The translations under genes were made by a program, and so were the position numbers. From Imbroritus primus (lineage in GTDB: Bacteria > Pseudomonadota > Gammaproteobacteria > Burkholderiales > Burkholderiaceae), in assembly GCF_964332355.1 (NCBI RefSeq), contig NZ_OZ201293.1, positions 1,116,001 to 1,180,000 on the forward strand: DNA of 64,000 nt, written 5' to 3'. Below, one piece after another: positions 1-8,143 of the stretch (positions are counted from its first letter, which is position 1; each line of letters opens with the position of its first letter). The notes beneath the pieces were generated by a model. It was not told the DNA's origin and searched no databases. It worked only from the letters and a program-made list of their open reading frames with translations.

Positions 1-1
1 C

Positions 2-1357
2 GGCGACCGGCTGTGGATTGCACCGTCGTGTTCGCTCCTGCATGTACCGGTCGATCTCGCCAGCGAGCAGGCGCTCGATGCGGATATCTGCGCGTGGCTG
101 GCGTTTGCAGTGCAGAAGCTTGATGAACTCTACATCCTGGCAACGGCCTTGCGCCTGGGGCGCGCCGCCGTACAGCAGACGCTGGCCGCCAACCGCGCCG
201 CCATCGACGCCCGCCGAGGTTCGCCCAAGGTCCACAATCCCGCCGTGCAAGCTGCGCTGGCCCGAATTACCCCGACGCTTGGACAGCGCCGGCAGCCGTA
301 TCCCGTACGCGCGGCGCGGCAGGCCGAGCGTCTGCGCCTGCCGGCTTTTCCAACCACGACCATCGGGTCTTTTCCGCAGACTGGCGAGATTCGGCAGGCA
401 CGCAGCCAGTTCAGGCGCGGCGAGATCGGCGCAGACGCCTATCGCGCCGCCATGCAGGCCGAGATTGCGCGCAGCGTGTGCGAGCAGGAAGCGCTCGGGC
501 TCGATGTCCTGGTCCACGGCGAAGCGGAACGCAACGATATGGTCGAATACTTCGGCGAGCAGCTCGACGGCTATGCCTTCAGCCAGTACGGCTGGGTGCA
601 GTCCTACGGCTCGCGTTGCGTCAAACCGCCCATCCTGTTCGGCGACATCAGCCGGCCCAGGGCCATGACGGTCGAATGGATCCGCTACGCGCAATCTCTT
701 ACCGACAAGCCCATGAAGGGCATGCTCACCGGGCCGGTGACGATCCTCAATTGGTCATTTGTCCGCGACGACCAGCCGCGCGCGGTCTCGTGCTACCAGC
801 TTGCCCTCGCCATCCGCGAGGAAGTGCTCGACCTGGAGCGTGCCGGCGTGCGCGTGATCCAGATCGACGAAGCCGCGTTGCGCGAAGGCCTACCGCTGCG
901 GCGCGCCCAGTGGCAGTCGTATCTCGACTGGGCGGTGGAATCGTTCCGGATCGCCGCCAATGGCGTGCAGGATGAGACGCAGATCCACACCCATATGTGC
1001 TACTCGGAGTTCAACGACATCATCGCTTCCATTGCGGAGATGGATGCCGATGTCATCACCATCGAAACCTCGCGTTCTGACATGGAGCTGCTCGATGCCT
1101 TCGACAGCTTCAGCTACCCCAATGAAATCGGACCGGGTGTCTATGACATCCACTCACCGAACATTCCGACGCAGGCTCACATCGAAACGCTGATGCGCAA
1201 GGCTGCACAGCGTATTCCTGCCGAACGCCTGTGGGTGAATCCGGATTGCGGGCTGAAGACGCGGCAGTGGGCGGAGGTGCGGCCGGCGCTGATGAATATG
1301 GTTGCGGCGGCCCGGACCTTGCGGGCAAGCGATGCCGCCCGTCAGGCCACCGCGTAA
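2..1357 (+). CDS. metE: Cobalamin-independent methionine synthase, C-terminal part
   Basis: This is the 3' part of metE, cut by the window's left edge; the frame is open from base 2, so the true start lies upstream. The enzyme transfers a methyl group from 5-methyltetrahydropteroyl-triglutamate to homocysteine, the last step of methionine synthesis, in the cytosol. The zinc site is visible: an H-x-C pair (IHTHMCYSEF, about 986-1015), a Glu in ITIETSRSD and a Cys in NPDCGLKTR. About 451 residues remain of a family that is usually near 755. The core IGSFPQTGEIR motif of the C-terminal barrel is present near 360. The gene ends at TAA. A stable hairpin follows. Confidence 0.97.
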   Translation, partial: GDRLWIAPSCSLLHVPVDLASEQALDADICAWLAFAVQKLDELYILATALRLGRAAVQQTLAANRAAIDARRGSPKVHNPAVQAALARITPTLGQRRQPYPVRAARQAERLRLPAFPTTTIGSFPQTGEIRQARSQFRRGEIGADAYRAAMQAEIARSVCEQEALGLDVLVHGEAERNDMVEYFGEQLDGYAFSQYGWVQSYGSRCVKPPILFGDISRPRAMTVEWIRYAQSLTDKPMKGMLTGPVTILNWSFVRDDQPRAVSCYQLALAIREEVLDLERAGVRVIQIDEAALREGLPLRRAQWQSYLDWAVESFRIAANGVQDETQIHTHMCYSEFNDIIASIAEMDADVITIETSRSDMELLDAFDSFSYPNEIGPGVYDIHSPNIPTQAHIETLMRKAAQRIPAERLWVNPDCGLKTRQWAEVRPALMNMVAAARTLRASDAARQATA

Positions 1358-1420
1358 GAAATCGCCTCCCGCCTGCTGACTGGGCCTGGCTCTGGGAGGA
1401 ATAGCGCAGGGCGGGAGAGT

Positions 1421-1450
1421 GACAACAGCAGCCTGGGGGCTGTTGTTGTC
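1421..1450. terminator. Hairpin between convergent metE and PAAR gene
   Basis: A 13-bp stem (1421-1433 with 1438-1450, one G-U pair) closes a TGGG loop between two convergent genes. There is no long T-run on either side, so it may be a weak or bidirectional terminator. Confidence 0.5.
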
Positions 1451-1475
1451 GCTTGAGCCCCCGCCGTAGCGGAGC

Positions 1476-2006
1476 TCAGTTCCGATCGCCAATTTCCAGC
1501 GCGACTGCCTTGATCCGCATCAGGCCATCGCGTGCTGACCGGCAGGCCGCGCCCAGGTCAGTATCGAGACGCCCATCCAGGGCATCGTTCTCGGCTGCAC
1601 CGGGGTAGCCGGCGGTGCGCCACTCCCGCACGCGTCGCGCCTCCACACATAGCGCCTGCATCGCTGCCATCAGCTCCATATCGCTCGGATGCTGCCCGTA
1701 GGGAATCTCGATCTCCGGGATCTGCACCTCGATTCCCAGGCTACCGCGCGAGGCCAGCACGATGGGCTTGGCCTCGCACCGGCAGTTCACATACGCACCA
1801 TGCACCAGCACACGCCGGCCGCGCTGGCGAAACGTTGGCGTGCAGGTATTGAATACCACGCCACCGCCATCGCACGCGGGGCACGTTGCATAGTCGCCCT
1901 CCACGGCCACACGCACGTCTCCACGGATCAGGTCTCCCGACGCGATGAGGATGCCGTTGGTGCTGGTGGAGTCACCGCTGCGCAGCAGATGTCGATAGGT
2001 GGTCAT
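1476..2006 (-). CDS. PAAR-domain protein
   Basis: A 176-residue protein whose first half matches the PAAR fold in the Burkholderiales style. It opens with a G-D-x-T-S-T-N-G turn, then a second G-D followed by C-P-x-C and C-x-C cysteines (residues about 38-80) that would bind the tip zinc. PAAR proteins cap the VgrG spike of type VI secretion systems and can carry effectors. The C-terminal about 90 residues are an unassigned extension. The ATG has a good ribosome site (AAGGGGAGACA). It follows an unknown gene on the same strand with 60 bp between, likely one operon. No other T6SS gene is in the window, so the role is inferred from the domain only. Confidence 0.75.
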   Translation of the reverse strand: MTTYRHLLRSGDSTSTNGILIASGDLIRGDVRVAVEGDYATCPACDGGGVVFNTCTPTFRQRGRRVLVHGAYVNCRCEAKPIVLASRGSLGIEVQIPEIEIPYGQHPSDMELMAAMQALCVEARRVREWRTAGYPGAAENDALDGRLDTDLGAACRSARDGLMRIKAVALEIGDRN

Positions 2007-2066
2007 TGTGTCTCCCCTTGTTTATACACAAAGAATGGCCCGCAGCGCGGGACCGTAACGGCTGAT

Positions 2067-2837
2067 TCATGTGTTTTCGCTGTGGTCGCTGCCACGGTCG
2101 CTTTCGTTGTCGCCTGCTCGACTACCGTGGTCGCGATATCCATTGCCATCCTCGCGGCTGTCTTCACCGTTCAAAAAGAGACCGACCGGCACGAAATGCC
2201 ATGCGCAGGCCTCGGGGTCGTACAGCGCCGCCTCATTGATTGTGCTCCCCGGTAGTGCGCTGCTTGGGAGCTTTCGCAGCGCTACGGACAATGCCTGCTG
2301 CCGTTCTGCAGTGCTCCATGCGGACACCATGCGATACGTATCACGAAAGGCGAACAAGCCGGCATGCTCGTGCAGCCGCTCAATTGTCTCCAGCACTGTC
2401 CGATCCACCACTAGGTCGATGGCCGACATCCGGTCGTGCGACACCTCCAGCACCTGCACATGTCGCAGCCCGGTCAACGACACATGGCCAGACAGCAATT
2501 TCCCGTCACATGCCGCCCATGCACAGTGCAGGCTGACCAGCAATCGCCCGCCGTGGGTCACGATGCTCTCCCGTGGATCGTATTCGCGTGCCACGCAGAC
2601 GGTGTAGCGCATGCCGGAACGACTCGCCAGCGTCGCGTCGAGCCAGGCATCGAATGGCGACAGGTACATCACCGGCGCGGGCCCGATGACCCCATGGCGG
2701 GCGCGCACCTGATCGAACCGGGGCACGGCGCCACGCTCCGTGCCGACCGGGGACGGATCGTCCACCACCAGATGCAGATGCGGCCGCGTATGTAAAACAT
2801 GCCCGCATGGCCGCGAGGACGGTCTGTGCCGGTGCAC
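2067..2837 (-). CDS. Unknown protein upstream of the PAAR gene
   Basis: I do not recognise this 256-residue protein. It has no signal peptide or membrane segment. The last about 25 residues are low-complexity and rich in Asp, Gly, Ser and Arg, suggesting a disordered tail. The start is chosen at GTG 2837 because AAGGAG sits 6 bases before it; an in-frame ATG six codons earlier overlaps that ribosome site and is less likely. It is probably co-transcribed with the PAAR gene downstream, so it may be an adaptor, effector or accessory of a PAAR spike, but nothing in the sequence proves this. The coding pattern on this strand and the clear ribosome site support a real gene. Confidence 0.65.
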   Translation of the reverse strand: MHRHRPSSRPCGHVLHTRPHLHLVVDDPSPVGTERGAVPRFDQVRARHGVIGPAPVMYLSPFDAWLDATLASRSGMRYTVCVAREYDPRESIVTHGGRLLVSLHCAWAACDGKLLSGHVSLTGLRHVQVLEVSHDRMSAIDLVVDRTVLETIERLHEHAGLFAFRDTYRMVSAWSTAERQQALSVALRKLPSSALPGSTINEAALYDPEACAWHFVPVGLFLNGEDSREDGNGYRDHGSRAGDNESDRGSDHSENT

Positions 2838-3278
2838 GGTGCTCTCCTTTCGCATGTCGATGAATATCGGCGTCGTTGTTAGATAGTGGGTAAACCTTCT
2901 GTGAATTAATAGAAGGGAAATCTCGGTATAAGTGTTAATCCTTGTTAAATATCGTGTTGCAGTGCAGTCCGGCGTGCCGGTTGAAAACTGTTGCTTATGT
3001 GTTTTGAGTATGTACCGGAATGTCGGTTGGCATTGTCAATGTTGTTTGCAACATAGAGCTCAGTGCAAATATACGAAAAATTGCTGTGCAATACGAAAAC
3101 AATTCCGCTTCGCGGGCCAAGGAGTTAAACAAAACTTAAGTGGTTCAGAAAATGTTGACGTATGAATGTTGAATAGTGTGTCTGGTCGCCATTTGGACTG
3201 GCGATATTTAAATCTTCACGCTAGGCTTTGTGCTGAAGTTAAAGAGAGTGCCTCGCCCACACCAACATCGGTAGATTT
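2838..3278. other. AT-rich intergenic region before the phc operon
   Basis: About 440 bases without a supported gene. GC falls to roughly 35% from about 2880 onward, the left end of the AT-rich block that continues through phcB. It holds the candidate phc promoter and a short inverted repeat listed separately. A 77-codon open frame at 2932-3165 looks random (Cys-rich, no ribosome site) and is not called. Confidence 0.6.
3046..3075 (+). promoter_or_regulatory. Candidate phcB promoter with inverted repeat
   Basis: TTGCAA (3046-3051) and TATACG (3070-3075) are separated by 18 bases, a plausible sigma-70 promoter about 200 bases before phcB. The -35 element and the end of the spacer form an inverted repeat TTTGCA-N13-TGCAAA (3045-3069) that could be a regulator site. 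Inferred from sequence only. Confidence 0.35.
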
Positions 3279-4679
3279 ATGGTGCATTCAAAGAAACAGA
3301 TCGCTCCAGTCGTTAGTTTTCGAAACTCACAAGGCGAGCTTGTACGCGGAACTATCACTAATCTGCAACGCCGCATCCTGGTAATGGAGATATACAATCC
3401 GTACTCAATTGTTCAGGTGAGCGAGATATTAAGTGATCTAAAGGTAAAGGCTGGGACCGCGGATGTCTATCATGGCCGTGCAGTGGTTACTAGCATGGTT
3501 TCGACCGGGTTAACTGCTGTCGTGTCAGTTGCTCTTACCGATGAGTGGAGAGAGTTGTCTACACTCCCGACTGATTCGGGATCATTTAGAAATGAAGCTC
3601 AGATCTTTATCAAGGATTGGGATGATCGATCAAAGATAGCAGAAAGTTACCAATTTGCTGTTAATGAGCTAAGGACATTTCTGACTGAGGTTTCGAGGTG
3701 GGTTGCTCAGCTTGATCTCACTGCTGATTTGCCAGAAAAAGGTAATCGTCTTGATGATGATGCATTTTCCGAGCTAGCTGAACCCATTCTCTTAAGAATA
3801 CGCTCCTACATGCATGACCTTGGGGTTATTTCTGAAAAAGTTGAACCTGAGTTGTCTGCTGCTCATCGCGCCTATGCGCAAAATGCATTACATCCTCTGC
3901 TCTTAAGGTCACCATTTGTTCATAGAACACTAACCAAGCCGCTTGGATATGCGGGCGACTATGAAATGGTAAACCAAATACTAGGAGAGAAGCGCAAAGG
4001 CCCAAATACTTATTTTCAAATCATAAATGCTTGCTTCCTGAGCGGGTATTTGGCGCAGGCTCATAGAAATAGAGTAACTATACTTTTTGACTTTCTAGTA
4101 AAGCAGGGTAGAGAGGCGATAGCCAGTGGGCGAAAAAGAAAGATTCTGAACGTGGGATGCGGTCCCGCTGCGGAGATACAAAGATTCTGTCGGGAATTTG
4201 AGCGCCCAGAGATGCTTGAGTTCAAACTGGTTGATTTTAATGCGGAAACGCTGAGCCATACGGAAAAAAAGATTGATGCCGTAATCAAGGATCGAGGGCT
4301 TGAAGTTGACATCAAGTATGTGCATCAGTCTGTACATGATCTGATTAAGCGTAATGTAAAAGTACCCTCCGAAGAGGCATTTGATGCAGTCTATTGTGCA
4401 GGATTATTTGATTATCTTTCAGATAAAGTCTGTAATCGATTGCTTGCTTTTTTTTCATCTCAATCGGTTCCGGGTGGTAATGTCCTTTTTACGAATGTCC
4501 ATAGCAAGAATCCTGAAAGGTACTTTGTTATGGAGCATGTGCTCGAGTGGTTCCTTATATATCGTGATGAAGAGGATATGGAGCGTGTTAGCCTCCAAAC
4601 AGATATGCAAGTTATTAAAACCTATGTGGACAACACGGGAGTTAATGTCTTTGCTGAGGCTGAGGTTAGATATCGCTAA
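3279..4679 (+). CDS. phcB: PhcB-like quorum-signal methyltransferase
   Basis: A 466-residue class I SAM methyltransferase. Residues about 8-95 resemble a degenerate PilZ-type beta-barrel. A helical middle follows, and SAM motif I (NVGCGPAAE) begins near residue 289. In Ralstonia, PhcB makes the 3-hydroxy fatty-acid methyl ester (3-OH PAME or MAME) quorum signal. The size and the following phcS-phcR-phcQ order match that operon. The gene runs at about 40% GC, far below the downstream genes. It overlaps the likely phcS start. ATG 3279 is used; an adjacent GTG (3282) is in the same frame. Family and neighbourhood make the call strong, but the exact signal molecule cannot be told from sequence. 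Confidence 0.85.
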   Translation: MVHSKKQIAPVVSFRNSQGELVRGTITNLQRRILVMEIYNPYSIVQVSEILSDLKVKAGTADVYHGRAVVTSMVSTGLTAVVSVALTDEWRELSTLPTDSGSFRNEAQIFIKDWDDRSKIAESYQFAVNELRTFLTEVSRWVAQLDLTADLPEKGNRLDDDAFSELAEPILLRIRSYMHDLGVISEKVEPELSAAHRAYAQNALHPLLLRSPFVHRTLTKPLGYAGDYEMVNQILGEKRKGPNTYFQIINACFLSGYLAQAHRNRVTILFDFLVKQGREAIASGRKRKILNVGCGPAAEIQRFCREFERPEMLEFKLVDFNAETLSHTEKKIDAVIKDRGLEVDIKYVHQSVHDLIKRNVKVPSEEAFDAVYCAGLFDYLSDKVCNRLLAFFSSQSVPGGNVLFTNVHSKNPERYFVMEHVLEWFLIYRDEEDMERVSLQTDMQVIKTYVDNTGVNVFAEAEVRYR

Positions 4680-6033
4680 AAATGTACACGTGCTGTCGAT
4701 GGATTTACCTCAGAAGGCTGAATATGAAGCCCACATGAGGGAATTTATGGTAAGCCTCAATCAGTTCGCTACAGGAATTGCTGTTGTCATGGTGCTGGCC
4801 GGCATCTCTCTTGATTTGGTGCTTTACCCGGAAAATATAGCGATTTTTTTTATTCTACGCGTGCTTGCTAGTGCTCTGATAGTAATGATGTATTTCGTCT
4901 CGAAAAGTGAGTGGGGAGCACCGAATATCGCCGTCGTAGGAATGATCTGGTTGCTCATTCCACAAGTAATGATCGCGATCATGATTGCTATGACAGAAGG
5001 TTGGAGATCTCTTTATTGGGCAGGAATGACGCTGGCTATTTTTGCGGCCTCGATAATATTGCCATACGGAGTCATGAAAAGCATGCTTTTTGGAGTTGCT
5101 TCATTCTGTGTTTATGTTGTTGCTTGTGCGGTGAATGAATCGACATTTTATCTGCATCAAGGGTTTTATATTCAATCGATATTTATATTGATGGTTACTT
5201 CAGTAGGAATTTTCGGAACTATTTTTAAAGAATGGGTTGGGGTGCGCCTGTTTCGACTGAAAGCCGCATTGGCTGGGAAAGTCATTGAACTGCAGTCTGT
5301 GAATCGCAATCTCCTCGAAATCAAAGGCCAACTCCTCCAACAAGAAAAAATGGCGGCCTTGGGCACGCTCTCGGCCGGCCTGTTGCATGAGGTCAACAAC
5401 CCGGTCAATTTCTGCCTCATGGCGGTCGAGGTCGGGCTCGAGGATCCATTGATCGCGCGGAGCAGCAGCCTGAAGGAATGCCTGCTGGATGCGCAGACCG
5501 GGATGCGGCGGGTGCAGCAGATTGTGTCCGACCTGAAGACCTTCGCGTATCGCGGTCCCACCGAAGGCATGGACGTGCCGTTCTATTTCGACAAGGCGCT
5601 CGACTCGGCGCGGCGTTTGTCGAGCCATGAGTTGCGGCCTGTTCGCGTGACGACGGATCTCGATCCGAATGGCCTGGTGCGCGGCGATGAGGCGCTGATC
5701 ATCGGCGTGTTGATCAACCTGTTGACCAACGCCGCCCTCGCGCTTGTTTCAAAGGGGCATGCGGATCCCCTGATCGAGGTGAAGTCCCGCTGGGCCAACG
5801 GGCGTCTGCATGTTTCGGTGTGCGATAACGGGCGGGGTATTGCGCCCCATAACCTGGAGCGGATTTTCGAGCCGTTTTTCACGACCCGCGATGTCGGCAA
5901 GGGGCTTGGGCTGGGACTCAGCATCAGTTACTCCGTCATCGAGAACCACGGTGGCCGGCTGGTGGCGGAGAGCGAGGAAGGGGCGTGGACGCGGATGTCC
6001 TTCGATCTGCCGAGTGGAGAAGATCATGGCTGA
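4645..6033 (+). CDS. phcS: PhcS-like membrane sensor histidine kinase
   Basis: The N-terminal about 200 residues form a multi-span membrane sensor (about six hydrophobic segments). A short linker follows, then a kinase core with H-box LSAGLLHEVNNPVNF (His near residue 248), N-box (LLTNAA) and G-boxes (DNGRGI, GKGLGLGLSI). PhcS senses the PhcB product and signals to PhcR/PhcQ. The start is uncertain: ATG 4645 overlaps phcB by 35 bases and has GGGAG just before it, while ATG 4699 is an alternative that avoids the overlap. Composition changes abruptly inside this gene: the sensor half is about 30-45% GC and the kinase half about 60%, with the change between roughly 5230 and 5340. It overlaps phcR by 8 bases. 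Confidence 0.85.
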   Translation: MSLLRLRLDIAKNVHVLSMDLPQKAEYEAHMREFMVSLNQFATGIAVVMVLAGISLDLVLYPENIAIFFILRVLASALIVMMYFVSKSEWGAPNIAVVGMIWLLIPQVMIAIMIAMTEGWRSLYWAGMTLAIFAASIILPYGVMKSMLFGVASFCVYVVACAVNESTFYLHQGFYIQSIFILMVTSVGIFGTIFKEWVGVRLFRLKAALAGKVIELQSVNRNLLEIKGQLLQQEKMAALGTLSAGLLHEVNNPVNFCLMAVEVGLEDPLIARSSSLKECLLDAQTGMRRVQQIVSDLKTFAYRGPTEGMDVPFYFDKALDSARRLSSHELRPVRVTTDLDPNGLVRGDEALIIGVLINLLTNAALALVSKGHADPLIEVKSRWANGRLHVSVCDNGRGIAPHNLERIFEPFFTTRDVGKGLGLGLSISYSVIENHGGRLVAESEEGAWTRMSFDLPSGEDHG

Positions 6034-7132
6034 TAAGGCGCTGGGGACGGTGTTGTATGTGGATGACGAGGAGCAGGCGCGCAAGTATTTCGCGCGCCTG
6101 TTCGGCGACGAGTTCAATGTGGTGTTGGCGGAGGATGCCGAAGGGGCACTGGAAACCATCCGTAACGGACCGCCGCCCGATGTGTTGCTGACCGATTTCC
6201 GCATGCCGGGCAAGGATGGCGGGCAGTTGCTGGCGGAGGTGCAGATCTGTGCCCCGCAGATTGTGTGCATGATCCTCAGCGCCTATGCCGACAAGGTGAT
6301 GCTGATGAACACGATCAATTCGGTCGATGTTTTCCGTATCGTGGAGAAGCCGGCGAATACCGATAACCTGCGCACGCAGTTGCGCAAGGCGCTCGAGGCG
6401 GCGCAGTTGCGCAAGAACAAGCGCCAGCGGTTGATGGCCATGGATGAGGGATTGTCGTTCCTGGCGCATGAAATGAACACGCCGCTGCTGTCGGCGGTGG
6501 CGAGCGCGCGCGGCATCAAGACGCGCATGGAAGGTGGGCGGTTGCGCGCACCGGATTGCGCGGCGGTGCTGCATGCGGCTGACCGCGTGGAGCACAGCGC
6601 GCGCTACTGCATTTCGCTGCTGACGGCGTTCATTGATTCAGTGCGCGCGGCCGGCATGGCATCCGCCAGCCGGGCGTCGTTGCCGGCGAGCACGGTCGTG
6701 ACGTCCCTGCTCGATACCTATCCGATGACCCCGGCGCAGCGTGCCGGCGTGTCTTCGGTGGTGGTGCAGGACTTCGATATCTCCGGGTCGCCGGTGTGTG
6801 CATCGCTGGTGCTGTCCTCACTGCTGGGCAATGCCTTGCGCGCGCTGGAAGGCAGGGCGGACATGCGCATCATGTTCCGCATCGAGGTATTCGACGTGCC
6901 GCGCATCGTGATCGAGGACAACGGTCCAGGCATGACGCCGGACGTGCTCGACCAGCTGTTCGATACACCGGTGACGACGGCATCCGGCCAGGGCCACAAG
7001 GGCATGGGCATGATTTTCTGCAAGCGGATCATGCAGTCGTTCTTTGGCGGCATCGAAATTGCTGCGCGGCCTGGCGCGGGGACGCAAGTTGTCCTGTGTT
7101 TTCCACCCAACGATATCAGTTACGGGAAATGA
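6026..7132 (+). CDS. phcR: PhcR-like hybrid response regulator/histidine kinase
   Basis: A 368-residue protein with an N-terminal receiver (acidic DDEE near residue 12, phospho-acceptor Asp57 in LTDFRMPG, Lys in VEKP). A kinase-like C-terminal half follows, with an H-box (FLAHEMNTPL, His near 148), an N-box (LLGNALRA) and a G-box (EDNGPGM, GHKGMGM). This receiver-then-kinase order is the hallmark of PhcR. In Ralstonia PhcR acts between PhcS and the virulence regulator PhcA. Its ATG lies inside the 3' end of phcS (8-base overlap), so translation is probably coupled. GC is normal for the chromosome, unlike phcB. phcA itself is not in this window. Confidence 0.85.
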   Translation: MADKALGTVLYVDDEEQARKYFARLFGDEFNVVLAEDAEGALETIRNGPPPDVLLTDFRMPGKDGGQLLAEVQICAPQIVCMILSAYADKVMLMNTINSVDVFRIVEKPANTDNLRTQLRKALEAAQLRKNKRQRLMAMDEGLSFLAHEMNTPLLSAVASARGIKTRMEGGRLRAPDCAAVLHAADRVEHSARYCISLLTAFIDSVRAAGMASASRASLPASTVVTSLLDTYPMTPAQRAGVSSVVVQDFDISGSPVCASLVLSSLLGNALRALEGRADMRIMFRIEVFDVPRIVIEDNGPGMTPDVLDQLFDTPVTTASGQGHKGMGMIFCKRIMQSFFGGIEIAARPGAGTQVVLCFPPNDISYGK

Positions 7133-7135
7133 ACA

Positions 7136-8128
7136 ATGAGTGAGGCCAATACGAGTTCGACGATGACGAGTCCGACGATTCTCTTCGTCGACGACGAGCC
7201 AACTGCCGTCAAGTATTTCGAGCGCGTCATCGGCGCTATCGCGCCTGTGCTGGTCGCCGGCTCGGTGTCGGAAGGGCGTGCGCTTCTCGAGGCCCATGGT
7301 GAGACGCTCAAGGTGTTGGTGTCGGATCAGCGCATGCCTGGTGAATACGGCAATGTGTTGCTGTCGCACGCCGCGGAGCGCTTTCCGCATATCGTGCGTA
7401 TCCTGACGACGGCGTATTCCGAACTCGACGACACGGTCGAGGCCATCAACCTCGGCCAGATCCATCGCTACATCCGCAAGCCGTGGGATGTGCGCGGCCT
7501 GCGGCTGGAGATCATGCAGGCGTTGGACCTGGCGACGTTGCTGGGGGAGCGCGATGAACTGCTGCGCGAGAAGATCGGCATCAATCATCGCCATATGCTG
7601 CTGAGCCGGATTGGCGCAGTGCGTTCCATTGGCATGATGGCCGGCATGACAGAAACCTTCGACGCCATGGGGGTCTATTTCTCCACGGCCGCCGCGGTTG
7701 GCTTGCGCGATGTGGAGCTGGACTGGAACGTGCTCGATTACACCGATCTGATTGCGCTGGAGGCAGAGCGTTCGGGCGGCTTCGGGCAGGCAACCCGTGC
7801 GGCGCTGCAAACACTGCAAGGCGTGGCATTTGCCGAAGGCCATCCGCTGGCCCGCCTGCAGGCGCTGCTTGGTGATGCCGTTTCCATGCCTGCGGGCGAC
7901 GTTGTGACCATCCATGATGCGACGCTGCTAACCGAGTTCCTGGAGGGCGGGCCGCAGACGCCGGTACGACCGCAGGCGGCCGGCTGGCTGGCATTTTTGC
8001 TGTGGCTCGCGGCACATGGGGTGACGCTGCAGACCGCTGTCGAGGGTGGCGCCATGCAATGCCGGTTGCTGCGCGAGCGCCATGCCGCGCAGGCCGGCAA
8101 TCTCGCGGCCTGGATCGAGCTTTTTTGA
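7136..8128 (+). CDS. phcQ: PhcQ-like response regulator
   Basis: A 330-residue protein starting three bases after the phcR stop. The receiver has DDE near residue 18, phospho-acceptor Asp64 (VSDQRMPG), a conserved Thr (ILTTAYSE) and Lys in IRKPWD. The C-terminal about 190 residues have no recognisable DNA-binding or catalytic motif; residues about 170-200 contain the conserved-looking stretch RSIGMMAGMTE. Position and architecture match PhcQ, the fourth gene of the Ralstonia phc operon, which works with PhcR in the signal relay. Output is probably through protein contact rather than DNA binding, as judged from the lack of an HTH. Confidence 0.8.
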   Translation: MSEANTSSTMTSPTILFVDDEPTAVKYFERVIGAIAPVLVAGSVSEGRALLEAHGETLKVLVSDQRMPGEYGNVLLSHAAERFPHIVRILTTAYSELDDTVEAINLGQIHRYIRKPWDVRGLRLEIMQALDLATLLGERDELLREKIGINHRHMLLSRIGAVRSIGMMAGMTETFDAMGVYFSTAAAVGLRDVELDWNVLDYTDLIALEAERSGGFGQATRAALQTLQGVAFAEGHPLARLQALLGDAVSMPAGDVVTIHDATLLTEFLEGGPQTPVRPQAAGWLAFLLWLAAHGVTLQTAVEGGAMQCRLLRERHAAQAGNLAAWIELF

Positions 8129-8143
8129 TGCGTGGAGCGGCTC

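Noticed and set aside
2932..3165. 77-codon open frame in the AT-rich gap
   Set aside because: Cys-rich, no ribosome site and no family resemblance; most likely random.
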